Positions 55,189 to 63,953 are shown, numbered from the stretch's first letter. The stretch: 64,000 nucleotides of DNA from Streptomyces huiliensis (GCF_020037025.1 NZ_JAIQLH010000033.1:29502-93501); one strand, 5' to 3'. Numbers and translations: made by a program. Notes: a model not told the origin generated them from the letters alone.

Positions 55189-56975
55189 CCGCCCGGCCAC
55201 AGGACCAGCGCCGACAGCAGTCCGATGCCCGCCGCCGTCCACGCCACGTAGTCGCCGACGTGCCCGGAGTGCAGCCGGCGCAGTGGGGCCGCCCACCGCC
55301 GGGCCGGGACGGCGCCGCGGACGCCGAGCGCCGCCAGCCCGGTGGCGAGCAGGGCCGAGAGCAGGCCGAGGCCCACGCCCGTCAGGCTCCACCACGCGTA
55401 CGGGTGCCCGGCGCCGGGCGCGGCATGCGTGCCGTCGAGCACGGTGGCCGCGTATCCGGCGTGGTCGGTGAAGGCGTGCGCGGCGCCGGCCGCGGCGCGG
55501 GCGAGGGCGGGGACGAGGCCGACGGCGAGGGAGCCGGCGAGCAGGAGGGCGGCGACCGTGGCCATCAGCGACGGCAGCCGGCGCACCCGGCGGTCGGTCT
55601 CGGGTTCCTCCTGGTCGCCGGTGGTCTCGGGGGCGCCGCAGTCGTCCTCCTCGCGGGGCCCGGCGCCGAGGAACACGCGGGCGGCGGCCCGCAGCACCGC
55701 GCCGCCGGTCACGGCCGAGACCACGACGTACAGGGCGGTCAGCCAGCCGGCCTGTTCCTCGGCCAGCGCCTTGCCGAGCGCGGTCCCGAACGGCGGCAGC
55801 CCGGCCAGCGCCAGCCCGCCGGCCGCGTAGAGGGCGCCGACGCCGCGCATCTCCCGGGCGCGGCCGTGCAGCCGGTGCTCGTCGACGCCGCCGTAGCGGT
55901 CGAGGAGGGCGCCGGTGCAGGCGAAGAGGGCGGCCTTGGCGCCCGCGTGCCCGAGGACGTACAGGAACACGCCGGTGACGCCCTCGGGCTCCAGCGCGGC
56001 GAGGCCGGCGAGGAACAGGCCGGTGTGGGCGACGGTGGAGAAGGCGAGCAGCCGTTTGAGGTGCCGCTGCTGCCAGCACAGGGCGGCGCCGGTGAGCGCG
56101 GTGAGCAGGCCGAGGACGGTCAGGGCGCGCCGGAAGTCCTCGGCGGGGACGCCGCCGGGTCCGGCGAAGACGGTGACGTACACGCGGGCGGCGCCGTAGA
56201 CGCCCATCTCCACCATGACGCCGGAGAGCAGCATGCAGACGGGTGTCGGGGCGACGGCGTGGGCGTCCGGCAGCCAGAAGTGGAAGGGCACGGCGGCGGC
56301 CTTGACCAGCAGTCCGGTGAGGATGAGCACGAACGAGGCGAGGACCAGGGCGTCGTGCCGGCCGGCCGCGTCGAGCTCGCGCCCCGCCTGGGCCATGCCG
56401 AGTTCACCGGTGCGGGCGTAGAGGAGGGCGATGCCGAGGAGGGTGGCGTAGCCGCCGAGGGAGTTGACGAAGCCGAAGGCGAGCGCGCCTTGGACGGGCC
56501 GGGCCTCCTCGACGCGGTAGCCGGTGAGGGCGTAGCCGACGACGCCCATGAGTTCGAAGAAGACGAAGGCGTTGAAGAGGTCGCCGGTGAGGGCGAAGCC
56601 GCACATGCCCGCCTGGAAGAGGAGGATGAGGGCGGGGAAGGCGCCGGCGTGGCCGCGCGGCGGTTCGTCGAAGTAGCGCCACGCGTAGGCGAGGACGGTG
56701 ACGACGAGGAGCGAGGTGAGGGCGGCGAGGCCGGTGCCGGTGCGGTCGCCGGTGAGGACGATGCCCACCCCGTGGCCGTCGACGGGCCGCCAGTCGCCGG
56801 ACCAGACGACGTGCGGCCCGCCGGCGAGGGCGGCGACGGCGAGCCCGGCGGAGGCGGCGGCGCAGAGGCAGCCGGTGGTCTCCGCGACCGGCCGCGGCAT
56901 CCGCCGGCCCGCGCCGGCCAGCAGGGCGGCGCCGAGCAGCGGGACGACAACGATCAGCGGGAGCAGCCGGTCCAC
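55185..56975 (-). CDS. mnhD: Monovalent cation/H+ antiporter subunit D (Mrp/Mnh)
   Basis: 596 residues with about 14-16 hydrophobic segments of the NuoN/MrpD proton-translocating family. ALTGDLFNAFVFFELMGVVG, FHFWLPDAHAVAPTPVCMLL and LLAFSTVAHTGLFLAGLAAL are the conserved blocks carrying the membrane Glu and Lys residues. It is the last gene of the operon. GTG 56975 lies four bases after the subunit C stop. Mrp complexes exchange cytoplasmic Na+ (or K+) for external protons. Confidence 0.92.
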   Translation of the reverse strand: MDRLLPLIVVVPLLGAALLAGAGRRMPRPVAETTGCLCAAASAGLAVAALAGGPHVVWSGDWRPVDGHGVGIVLTGDRTGTGLAALTSLLVVTVLAYAWRYFDEPPRGHAGAFPALILLFQAGMCGFALTGDLFNAFVFFELMGVVGYALTGYRVEEARPVQGALAFGFVNSLGGYATLLGIALLYARTGELGMAQAGRELDAAGRHDALVLASFVLILTGLLVKAAAVPFHFWLPDAHAVAPTPVCMLLSGVMVEMGVYGAARVYVTVFAGPGGVPAEDFRRALTVLGLLTALTGAALCWQQRHLKRLLAFSTVAHTGLFLAGLAALEPEGVTGVFLYVLGHAGAKAALFACTGALLDRYGGVDEHRLHGRAREMRGVGALYAAGGLALAGLPPFGTALGKALAEEQAGWLTALYVVVSAVTGGAVLRAAARVFLGAGPREEDDCGAPETTGDQEEPETDRRVRRLPSLMATVAALLLAGSLAVGLVPALARAAAGAAHAFTDHAGYAATVLDGTHAAPGAGHPYAWWSLTGVGLGLLSALLATGLAALGVRGAVPARRWAAPLRRLHSGHVGDYVAWTAAGIGLLSALVLWPGG

Positions 56976-56979
56976 CGGG

Positions 56980-57327
56980 TCAGCCCTTCAGTTCGGAGAG
57001 GGCGTCGGGATCGGTGGTGCCGTGCCGTTTGGCGATCTGCACGACGAGGGCGAGCAGCAGCGCCGTCACCGTCGCGCCGACGACGACGTCGGTGAGGGCG
57101 AGGGCCTGCACGACGGGGTCGACAACGGGACGCGAGCCGGGCTCGATGTCGGAGAAGACGGGCGCGGAGCCGCCCTTGCGGTAGCCGACGGCGAGGAGCA
57201 GGACGTAGGTGGAGGACTGGGTGACGGACAGGCAGCCGACGGCGTGCACGAGGTCGCGGCTGGTGGCCATGCCGTACACGCCGACCAGGAAGATCCACCC
57301 GGCGACGAGGTAGGGCAGAACGCTCAT
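56980..57327 (-). CDS. mnhC: Monovalent cation/H+ antiporter subunit C (Mrp/Mnh)
   Basis: 115 residues with three membrane segments, like NuoK/MrpC: LPYLVAGWIFLVGVYGMATS, STYVLLLAVGYRKGG and DPVVQALALTDVVVGATVTA are typical. ATG 57327 overlaps the subunit B stop (ATGA) and has AGGG just upstream. Coupled to B and D. Confidence 0.93.
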   Translation of the reverse strand: MSVLPYLVAGWIFLVGVYGMATSRDLVHAVGCLSVTQSSTYVLLLAVGYRKGGSAPVFSDIEPGSRPVVDPVVQALALTDVVVGATVTALLLALVVQIAKRHGTTDPDALSELKG

Positions 57328-58076
57328 CCCTTGCCCTCCCCCCGGTCCTCGTCGCCCTCGATCTCCAGCGCCTGCCCGAGGAACCGGGCCAGCAGGACGA
57401 CCACGGCGGCGGCCACCTCCACGCCGACCGCGGCGTTGAGCAGCGGCACGGTGCCGCCGGAGGAGAGGGTGTTGAAGGTCCCGTACGGCAGGACGTTGGC
57501 CAGGTAGGCGGCGCCGGCGAGCAGCCCGCCCGCGCCGGTGAGGACGTACGCGGCCTCCCCGGCGGCGTCGGCGATCTCGTACGGGCCGAGGGGCCGGACG
57601 CGTTCCAGGGCGCGGTAGTCGACGGCGATGTAGAGCAGGTGCACGGCGGTGGCCACGACAACGCCGCCCTGGAAGCCGCCGCCGGGGCTGAGCTGGCCGT
57701 GGGCGACGACGTACAGGCCGATGAGCAGGGTGACGGGCAGCGCGAGCAGCCCGTAGCGGCGCGTCCGGTCGGGTACGGGCGAGGGTTTGGGGACGGTCCG
57801 GTGCTCGTCGCTCGTCTGCCGGAGGAGGACGACGGTGCCGAGGACGGAGGCGAACAGGATGCTCTCCTCGCCGAGGGTGTCGAGGGCGCGCTGGTCGAAG
57901 TTGACGGCGGAGACGGTGTTGGCGGTGTGCCGGAGGAGCGCGGCGTGCACGGCGCGGTCGCCGTAGGGGTGCCGGTCGCCGCCGAAGGGCGGCAGTTCGG
58001 CGCAGGCGGCGGTGAACAGGGCGGCGAAGGCGAGCAGCCCGAGGGCCAGGACGCACAGCCGGAAGCGGCGGCTCAC
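57324..58076 (-). CDS. mnhB: Monovalent cation/H+ antiporter subunit B (Mrp/Mnh)
   Basis: 250 residues. The N-terminal part (NTVSAVNFDQRALDTLGEES followed by ILFASVLGTVVLL) corresponds to the linker found at the end of MrpA in some species; the C-terminal part is the MrpB domain (GQLSPGGGFQGGVVVATAVH). So this protein joins the MrpA tail and MrpB. It overlaps both neighbours by four bases. Confidence 0.9.
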   Translation of the reverse strand: MSRRFRLCVLALGLLAFAALFTAACAELPPFGGDRHPYGDRAVHAALLRHTANTVSAVNFDQRALDTLGEESILFASVLGTVVLLRQTSDEHRTVPKPSPVPDRTRRYGLLALPVTLLIGLYVVAHGQLSPGGGFQGGVVVATAVHLLYIAVDYRALERVRPLGPYEIADAAGEAAYVLTGAGGLLAGAAYLANVLPYGTFNTLSSGGTVPLLNAAVGVEVAAAVVVLLARFLGQALEIEGDEDRGEGKG

Positions 58077-58354
58077 CGGGACCGCCCCTTGCCGTCGTCC
58101 TCCGCCTGCCTGCCCCGTCCGATCCGCCGCACCTTGCGGACCGTCAGCAGGATCATCAGCGGGGTGATCGCCGACCCGACGGCGAGCTGCGAGAGGCCGA
58201 CGTCCGGCGCCTGGAGGACGGTGAAGAGGACGGCGAGGCCGAGGCCGAGGAGCGACAGGACGAGGGCCTGCCGGGCCGGGTCCCGGTTGAGGACGGCGGC
58301 GGTCGCGGCCGCCGCGACGAAGAGCAGCGCGAGGCCGCCGAGCACGTCATCCAC
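58073..58354 (-). CDS. DUF4040 subunit (C-terminal part of MrpA as a separate protein)
   Basis: 93 residues with three hydrophobic segments. QALVLSLLGLGLAVLFTVLQ and APDVGLSQLAVGSAITPLMI match the DUF4040 domain that forms part of large MrpA subunits. The long NuoL-like proton-channel part of MrpA is absent from the operon. GTG- or ATG-type overlaps join it to the genes on both sides. Confidence 0.88.
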   Translation of the reverse strand: MDDVLGGLALLFVAAAATAAVLNRDPARQALVLSLLGLGLAVLFTVLQAPDVGLSQLAVGSAITPLMILLTVRKVRRIGRGRQAEDDGKGRSR

Positions 58355-58775
58355 CGCGCACCGCCCGGCTGGTGACCGCTCCCCCGGCGAGCAGCAGCAC
58401 GCCGATCACGATCAGCTTGGCCATGGCCCGGCCGGGTCCGGTGGCGACGCAGAGCGGGACGACGGTGGCGACGGTGGCGGCCGTGACGAGGGGGCTGAGG
58501 AGGCGGGCGGCGGCGGGGGTGTCGGACGGGGTCTCGAAGAGCCGGACGAAGACGAGGGTGCCGGCCGGGCCGAGGACGGAGACGACGAGGGCGAGGTCGG
58601 TGTAGGCGGGCCGCTCGTACCCCTGGGCGAGCAGCAGGAACACCAGGCACAGCAGGAGCGTCGCGGTGTTCTGGGCGGTCATCCGGCGCCCGGTCCCGCC
58701 GGTCGCGGCGCCCCACAGGCAGGGCCCGAGCCCTCCGAGGATCAGCAGGGCGGCGCCCGCCAGCCACCAGTTCAC
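58347..58775 (-). CDS. MrpF-like protein fused to a shortened MrpG-like end
   Basis: 142 residues, about five hydrophobic segments. The first 80 residues (GPCLWGAATGGTGRR, LLLAQGYERPAYTDLALVVS, LGPAGTLVFVRLF) match MrpF. The last 50 (ATVVPLCVATGPGRAMAKLI, then VIGVLLLAGGAVTSRAV) look like the second half of MrpG without its first helix. GTG 58775 overlaps the upstream stop. The F assignment is good; the G part is by-eye inference. Confidence 0.75.
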   Translation of the reverse strand: MNWWLAGAALLILGGLGPCLWGAATGGTGRRMTAQNTATLLLCLVFLLLAQGYERPAYTDLALVVSVLGPAGTLVFVRLFETPSDTPAAARLLSPLVTAATVATVVPLCVATGPGRAMAKLIVIGVLLLAGGAVTSRAVRGG

Positions 58776-58954
58776 CGTTCGGCCGCCGCCCGGCGCGCGG
58801 CCCTGGCCGCCCACGCCCCGCCCGCCGCGGCCCCCGCCCCCACGACGGCCTCCAGGACATCCACAGTCCCGATCAGCACCACCCACAGCAGCATCAGCCC
58901 GGCCCACCACCCCAGCCCCTCGGCCGCGGCGACGGCACGTCCCCTGTCCGACAT
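58772..58954 (-). CDS. Short MrpE-like membrane protein
   Basis: 60 residues. One or two hydrophobic stretches (GLGWWAGLMLLWVVLIGTVD, EAVVGAGAAAGGAWAARAAR) correspond to the membrane part of MrpE, which is normally longer. It is the first gene of the Mrp operon; ATG 58954 has GGAGGAG seven bases upstream. The operon promoter should lie in the 178-bp gap before it, which shows no gene. Confidence 0.7.
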   Translation of the reverse strand: MSDRGRAVAAAEGLGWWAGLMLLWVVLIGTVDVLEAVVGAGAAAGGAWAARAARRAAAER

Positions 58955-59132
58955 GCCTGCTCCTCCCTGCGCGCTCCCGAGTGGCCCCCGGATACCCGGC
59001 GCCGACCCGGCCATTCCGGCGGTGAGGGCACGAATACCAGACCCCCGGGGCCCCCGCGCGGACCCGGCACCCCGCGTGTCCGCCGCCGGAAAAGGAGGGG
59101 CGCGCCCGCCGCCCGGGCCGGAGACTGCCCTC

Positions 59133-59777
59133 ATGCCGACCGTCGACATCGTCCTGGAAACCGCGGACACCACCGGCTTCACCCTCTGGCCGGTGGCGGA
59201 ACTCCCCCCGTACCGCGCCCTCGCCCTCTCCGGCCGCCTGACGCCGGACGAGACCGGCAGCGCCCTGGCGGCCCTGGCCGCCCACACCACCGGAACGTCC
59301 CTCGCCGGCACGCCCGCCCCGGACGCCGCCACCCTCCTCCGCGGCGCCCTCGCGGAGGACGAGATCACCGCCGACGGCGGCCTGCGCTTCCACCACACCG
59401 GCCTCGGCGTCACCGTCACCCCCGGCTGCTGCTGCGCCCTGAAGGACTGGCGCGACTGGCTCGCCCTGGCGGACGGCGAACTGCCCTGGCTGGGCCACGA
59501 CCCGACCCCCCGCCTGGAACTCACCCCCGACACCCTCCGCCTCTGGCCCGACGGCGGCTTCGATGCCGAACCACCACCCACCCACCCCCTCGAGATCCCG
59601 ACCGCGGACATCCCCGGCATCCTGCGATCCGCACGTGACGACCTGCGTGGCTTCATCGGGCTCGTCGAACACTGGACGACCCGCCACGCACCCGCCCTCG
59701 CCGCCGAGCTGACAACCCGCCTGACCGCGGACCTGTCCGTCGACGCGCCGCTGCCCGGGGAGCCCGCCAAAGCGTGA
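59133..59777 (+). CDS. Conserved-looking hypothetical protein
   Basis: 214 residues, soluble. Notable are GVTVTPGCCCALKDWRDWLA with three adjacent cysteines, LGHDPTPRLELTPDTLRLWP, and a C-terminal helix. It resembles a group of uncharacterised actinobacterial proteins, but I cannot name the family. It is divergent from the Mrp operon. Confidence 0.75.
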   Translation: MPTVDIVLETADTTGFTLWPVAELPPYRALALSGRLTPDETGSALAALAAHTTGTSLAGTPAPDAATLLRGALAEDEITADGGLRFHHTGLGVTVTPGCCCALKDWRDWLALADGELPWLGHDPTPRLELTPDTLRLWPDGGFDAEPPPTHPLEIPTADIPGILRSARDDLRGFIGLVEHWTTRHAPALAAELTTRLTADLSVDAPLPGEPAKA

Positions 59778-59818
59778 CCGCGGCCCCGGAGGCATCCGCG
59801 TACCCGCCCCATGAGCCC

Positions 59819-61030
59819 TCAGCGAGTAGGCGTGAGGTCGGCGGTGACGGGCAGGTCGGGGACTTGGCGGTTGGTCACGACCGCCAGTTCGTAGTCGTGG
59901 CGGGTGCCGGGCTGCCACTGGCCGCCGGCGAGGGCGACGGTGGCCACGTTCGGGACCGGGCCGGTGCTCCAGTCGAGGGTGCCTGCGACGGTCTCCAGGC
60001 GGGTGGCGGCGAGGGCCGCGGCGATGGCCTGGCGGTCGGTGGGGTCGGTGGCGGTGCGCAGGGCGTGGGCGGCGACCTCGAAGAGAGCGTGGGCCAGGCC
60101 GAGGGGCTGGAGCCACTGCCGCCCGGTGGTCTGTTCGTAGGCGGCGGCCAGTTCGGCGGCGGTCGTGCCGTCGAGGGACGAGCGGTACGGGTGGGCCGGG
60201 GTCCAGTAGACGAGGGTCGCCACCCCGGCCTGGGGCGGCCGCTCGCCCGAGCTGGTGACCGAGGGCGGGTAGGCGAGCCAGCGGGAGCAGGTGATCAGCC
60301 GGGGCCGGACGCCGTGCGCGGCGGCCTGACGGCGGAACAGGGCCAGGTCCCGGCCCGTGGCGGCACTCGTGACCAGGTCCGCGCCGGCTTCGGCGCAGGC
60401 GGCGACGTGCCGGGAGAGGTCGGTCGCCGGCTCCGGGTACCCGCCGGGGTCCACGAGCCGGTGGCCCCGGGCCCGGGCGGCCGGTGCGAAGCCGTGGCGC
60501 TCGTGGCGCGACCAGGCGCCCTGCGGCCCGTCGTTCCACAGGCAGCCGACCGTCCGGCCCGGTCCGCCGGCGGCCTCCCACAGGTCCGCGAAGACCTCGG
60601 CGATCGTGTCGAGCCCCCAGCAGAAGTGGTACGTCCAGCGGAAGGGCGCGCCGTCGTCCGCGCCGCGTCCGTAGTAGTAGACCTGCCAGGGGAAGGTGCT
60701 GGAGACGCAGGGGACACCGGCCGTCTCGCAGGCGTCGGCGACGGCCGGCAGCACCCGGGTGCCGGCCAGGGTGAGGACGATCCGCGCGTCCTCGCCGTGG
60801 ACGAGCTCGTGGACCGCCTGCCCAGCCCCTTCCGCGGTGGACCGGCTGTCGCGTTCCACCAGGCGCACCGCGTACTCGCGGCCCCCGTTGACCAGGCGGC
60901 GCAGTGCGGCGGGGCGGAGCAGGCCGGTGACGTAGGTGAGGGGGTCGCCGAGCCGCGCCAGGCGTCCGGTGCGGGCCGCCACCACCCCCACGGTCAGCAT
61001 CCGCCGCTCCTCGGCACTCGGTTCGCGCAT
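59819..61030 (-). CDS. Periplasmic-binding-fold protein lacking a signal peptide
   Basis: 403 residues of the Leu/Ile/Val- or AmiC-type binding-protein fold: LTVGVVAARTGRLARLGDPL at the N-terminus, VPCVSSTFPWQVYYYGRG, and YRSSLDGTTAAELAAAYEQT late in the protein. ATG 61030 has GAGGAGG seven bases upstream. No Sec, Tat or lipoprotein signal is present, and no transporter permease of this class is nearby. It is probably a cytoplasmic ligand sensor or binding protein. The 61031-61184 gap shows no gene. Confidence 0.8.
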   Translation of the reverse strand: MREPSAEERRMLTVGVVAARTGRLARLGDPLTYVTGLLRPAALRRLVNGGREYAVRLVERDSRSTAEGAGQAVHELVHGEDARIVLTLAGTRVLPAVADACETAGVPCVSSTFPWQVYYYGRGADDGAPFRWTYHFCWGLDTIAEVFADLWEAAGGPGRTVGCLWNDGPQGAWSRHERHGFAPAARARGHRLVDPGGYPEPATDLSRHVAACAEAGADLVTSAATGRDLALFRRQAAAHGVRPRLITCSRWLAYPPSVTSSGERPPQAGVATLVYWTPAHPYRSSLDGTTAAELAAAYEQTTGRQWLQPLGLAHALFEVAAHALRTATDPTDRQAIAAALAATRLETVAGTLDWSTGPVPNVATVALAGGQWQPGTRHDYELAVVTNRQVPDLPVTADLTPTR

Positions 61031-61184
61031 CGCGCGCCTCCTCGCTACGGCCTCCGGCGAGCCGGGGGAGGAACGTGGGCCCCGCCGGTCGCGCAAAGGT
61101 GCATGTCCACCCGTATGTCGTGATGACTGGGGATATGCGGTGTCAGGCAGCGGCTACCCGGACGGCGACCCGCCATGCGGGCCG

Positions 61185-61970
61185 TCACCCGTCGGGGAAG
61201 GCGTTCCGGCGGTCGCGGGTGTGGAAGCGGAAGGCGAGGGCGGCGACGAGGAGGGCGCCCGTGAACCAGAGGGGGCCGAGGAGGAGGTAGGGGAGCGGGA
61301 TCGCGTCGCGGAAGCCGGCGGTCGTGGCGACCTGCATGGCGCCGAAGGACGGGAGGTAGCGGATGACGTCGTCGTCGGCGACCGGGTTGGCGAGCGGGCT
61401 CTGCAGGCCGGTGTCGATGATGCTGGTCATGATGATCAGGAGCATGCCGGTGAGTTCACCGCGGACCAGGGCGCCGAGCATCACGCCCAGCCCGCCGTAC
61501 GTCAGCGCCCCGCAGGCCAGGGCGAGGGCGAGCAGCCACGGCTGCCTCGGCGACCAGTAGAGGCAGACCGCGAACGTCGCGTAGGCACAGGTGACGACCG
61601 CGACGACGACGAGGGCCGCCAGCTTCGCGGCGAGGAGGTGGCGGCGCGGGTAACCGGCCATCGCCAGCCGCCGGTCGAAGGCGGCCGCCTTGAACGTCAC
61701 CGAGAACATCATGAAGCCGACGATGAGGGTGACCGCGTTGAGGGCGCCGGTGATGTTGCCGAGGTCGTTGCCGTGCGCGGTGACCGTCCCGTGCGTGGCG
61801 CGCAGCATGAAGCGCACCTCGTGGTGGTCGACGACCGCGTGCCCGAGGGAGATCCACAGCGGGACGAAGAGCACGACGAGGACGAGGGCGAGCCGGTTGC
61901 GGACGTGTTCGAGGAGCGCGAAGCGGGCCGCGGTGGCGAAGTACGTCCAGGCGGTGGGCGGCATCGTCAC
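61185..61970 (-). CDS. ABC-2-type transporter permease
   Basis: About 261 residues with six hydrophobic segments (LALVLVVLFVPLWISLGHAV, LNAVTLIVGFMMFSVTFKAA, LLAALALACGALTYGGLGVML-like stretches). The N-terminal cytoplasmic RFALLEHVRNRLA and the six-helix build fit ABC-2 membrane proteins. GTG 61970 overlaps the ATPase stop (GTGA); ATG 61964 is an alternative start. The substrate is unknown: drug, lipid or peptide export are all possible. Confidence 0.87.
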   Translation of the reverse strand: MTMPPTAWTYFATAARFALLEHVRNRLALVLVVLFVPLWISLGHAVVDHHEVRFMLRATHGTVTAHGNDLGNITGALNAVTLIVGFMMFSVTFKAAAFDRRLAMAGYPRRHLLAAKLAALVVVAVVTCAYATFAVCLYWSPRQPWLLALALACGALTYGGLGVMLGALVRGELTGMLLIIMTSIIDTGLQSPLANPVADDDVIRYLPSFGAMQVATTAGFRDAIPLPYLLLGPLWFTGALLVAALAFRFHTRDRRNAFPDG

Positions 61971-62701
61971 CCCGCCCCCGGGTCGGCACCGGGCCTGGGC
62001 CCGGGCCGGGGCTCGGGCCGGGCGCCGGCGGCCAGCCGGCCGTCCTTCAGCCGCCAGAGCCGGTCGAAGCGGGCGGTGTCGTAGGCGATGTGGGAGACCA
62101 GGAGGAACGAGCGGCCGGCCGCGCGGAGCGTGTCGGCCAGCTCCCAGAAGCGCTGGTACGACTCCCAGTCGAAGCCCTGGTACGGCTCGTCGAGCAGGAG
62201 CAGCGGCGGGTCGTGCATCAGCGCGAGGACGAGGTTGAGCTTCTGCCGGGTGCCGCCGCTGAGCGCGCCGACGCGGTGGTGGCGGTACGCGGTGAACCGC
62301 AGCGTGTCCAGCAGTTCGTACGCCCGGCGCAGGCCGGGGAGGCGGTAGGCGACGTGGAACAGCTCCAGGTGCTGGTCCACGGTGAACGCCGGGTTCAGGA
62401 CCGTCTCCTGCGGGCAGTAGCCGACGGGCCCGGGGCACTCGACCGTCCCCCGGTCCGGCCGGGTCTGCCCGGCGAGGACGCGGAGCAGCGTGGTCTTCCC
62501 CGAGCCGTTCTCGCCGACGACCCCGGCCAGGCAGCCGGCCGGCAGGTCGAGGTCGACGCCGCGCAGCACGGGGTGACGGCCGTACGCCTTGTGCACGCCG
62601 CGGACGCGCAGCACGGGGGTGGGGGCGGGGACGGGGGCGTCGGGCACGGTCGGCGTTCTCCTCGCCCGGGCGGGCGGAGCGGCGGCAGGGGCGGGCCCCA
62701 T
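61967..62701 (-). CDS. ABC transporter ATP-binding protein
   Basis: 244 residues with a complete nucleotide-binding domain: Walker A GENGSGKTT, Q-loop GYCPQETVLN, signature ALSGGTRQKLNL, Walker B LLLLDEPYQG and the switch His in LLVSHIAYD. The first 30 residues are a Pro/Ala-rich leader, so the real start may be internal. It forms an operon with the ABC-2 permease. Confidence 0.92.
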   Translation of the reverse strand: MGPAPAAAPPARARRTPTVPDAPVPAPTPVLRVRGVHKAYGRHPVLRGVDLDLPAGCLAGVVGENGSGKTTLLRVLAGQTRPDRGTVECPGPVGYCPQETVLNPAFTVDQHLELFHVAYRLPGLRRAYELLDTLRFTAYRHHRVGALSGGTRQKLNLVLALMHDPPLLLLDEPYQGFDWESYQRFWELADTLRAAGRSFLLVSHIAYDTARFDRLWRLKDGRLAAGARPEPRPGPRPGADPGAG

Positions 62702-62780
62702 CCTGACCGCCGTCCGCCCCCGGGCGGCGTCGCATGCGGCGGGTTCCGCCGGGAATCGCCCGATGGGCGGTGCGGGCGGG

Positions 62781-63758
62781 TCAGCCCAGCCGGCGGGCGG
62801 CCTCGACCGCCCAGTAGGTGAGGACGACGTCCGCGCCGGCCCGGCGGACGGCGGTGAGGGTCTCGGCGATGGCCCGGTCCCGGTCGATCCAGCCGCGGGC
62901 CGCCGCGGCCTCCAGCATCGCGTACTCGCCGGAGACCTGGTACGCGGCGACGGGGACGCGCGCGTGGTCGGCGATGGTGCGCAGCACGTCCAGGTAGGCC
63001 AGGGCGGGCTTCACCATGACGAGGTCGGCGCCCTCCGCCTCGTCCAGCGCGAGTTCGCGCAGGGCGCCGGCGGCGTCGCGCGGGTCCATCTGGTACGTGG
63101 TGCGGTCGCCGCGCAGGTCGCACTCGACGGCGTCGCGGAAGGGGCCGTAGAAGGCGGACGCGTACTTGGCGGTGTACGCCAGGATCGCCGTCTCCTGCCG
63201 CCCCGCGGCATCCAACGCTGCTCGTACCGCGGCCACTTGGCCGTCCATCATGCCGCTCAGGCCCACGCAGTGGGCGCCCGCCTCGGCGTGCAGCACGGCC
63301 ATGGCGGCGTAGCGTTCCACGGTGGCGTCGTTGTCCACCCGGCCGTCCGGCGTGAGGACGCCGCAGTGGCCGTGGTCGGTGAACTCGTCGAGGCACACGT
63401 CGCTCATCACCACCGCCGCGTCCCCGACCTCGTCGGCCGTCTCCCGCAGCGCCCGCTGCAGGATCCCGTCCGGATCGAGCGCCGCCGAGCCGACGGCGTC
63501 CTTGCGCTCGGGCACGGCGAACAGCATCAGCCCGCCCACTCCGGCGTCGACCGCTTCCCGCGCGGCTTTCCGCAGTGAGGGGAGCGTGTGCTGTGTGACG
63601 CCGGGCATGGTGGGGACGGGGGTGGGGTCGGTTATGCCTTCCTTGACGAAGAGGGGGAGGACGAGGTGGGCGGGGTGCCAGTTCGTTTCGGCGACGAGGT
63701 CGCGTAGGGCGGGGGTGTGGCGGAGGCGGCGGGGGCGGTGGGTCGGGTGTCGGGACAT
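62781..63758 (-). CDS. hemB: Delta-aminolevulinic acid dehydratase (porphobilinogen synthase)
   Basis: 325 residues, full length. It joins two 5-aminolevulinate molecules into porphobilinogen in haem, corrin and other tetrapyrrole synthesis. The active-site lysines are Lys198 (AYTAKYAS) and Lys250 (VMVKPALAYLD). DVCLDEFTDHGHCG at 121-134 provides Cys122 and Cys132 for metal binding. AGGAGG four bases before ATG 63758. The usual hem neighbours (hemA, hemC, hemD) are not seen within the window, so it may be a second copy. Confidence 0.95.
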   Translation of the reverse strand: MSRHPTHRPRRLRHTPALRDLVAETNWHPAHLVLPLFVKEGITDPTPVPTMPGVTQHTLPSLRKAAREAVDAGVGGLMLFAVPERKDAVGSAALDPDGILQRALRETADEVGDAAVVMSDVCLDEFTDHGHCGVLTPDGRVDNDATVERYAAMAVLHAEAGAHCVGLSGMMDGQVAAVRAALDAAGRQETAILAYTAKYASAFYGPFRDAVECDLRGDRTTYQMDPRDAAGALRELALDEAEGADLVMVKPALAYLDVLRTIADHARVPVAAYQVSGEYAMLEAAAARGWIDRDRAIAETLTAVRRAGADVVLTYWAVEAARRLG

Positions 63759-63839
63759 TGGTCCTCCTGGTTGTCGGTGGGGTGCCCCGGTCCCGCCCTT
63801 TCACCGTTTCTTGCGGGGGAGGCAAGCCCCCGCACCCCC

Positions 63840-63953
63840 GGACGGGCTGGAATCAGCCCGTCCGGCGTTTGAGGACGAGCGGCGAAGCCGCGACAAGCGG
63901 GGTCTGGGGCGCAGCCCCAGGAAACGGTGAAAGGGAGGGACCGGGGCACCCCC
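63840..63953. repeat. Dispersed Streptomyces intergenic repeat, third copy
   Basis: GGACGGGCTG-GAAT-CAGCCCGTCC (63840-63863) is a perfect ten-base hairpin. It is followed by GGCGTTTGAGGACGAGCGGC, GAAGCCGCG and CTGGGGC-GCA-GCCCCAG, then AGGAAACGGTGAAAGGG. The order and sequence match the 17.55-17.69 kb copies. It lies upstream of hemB. Confidence 0.8.

Noticed and set aside
51866..55471. A 1201-codon plus-strand open frame opposite the FAD/Fe-S dehydrogenase
   Set aside because: No motifs and a composition typical of antisense frames; the minus strand has all catalytic motifs.
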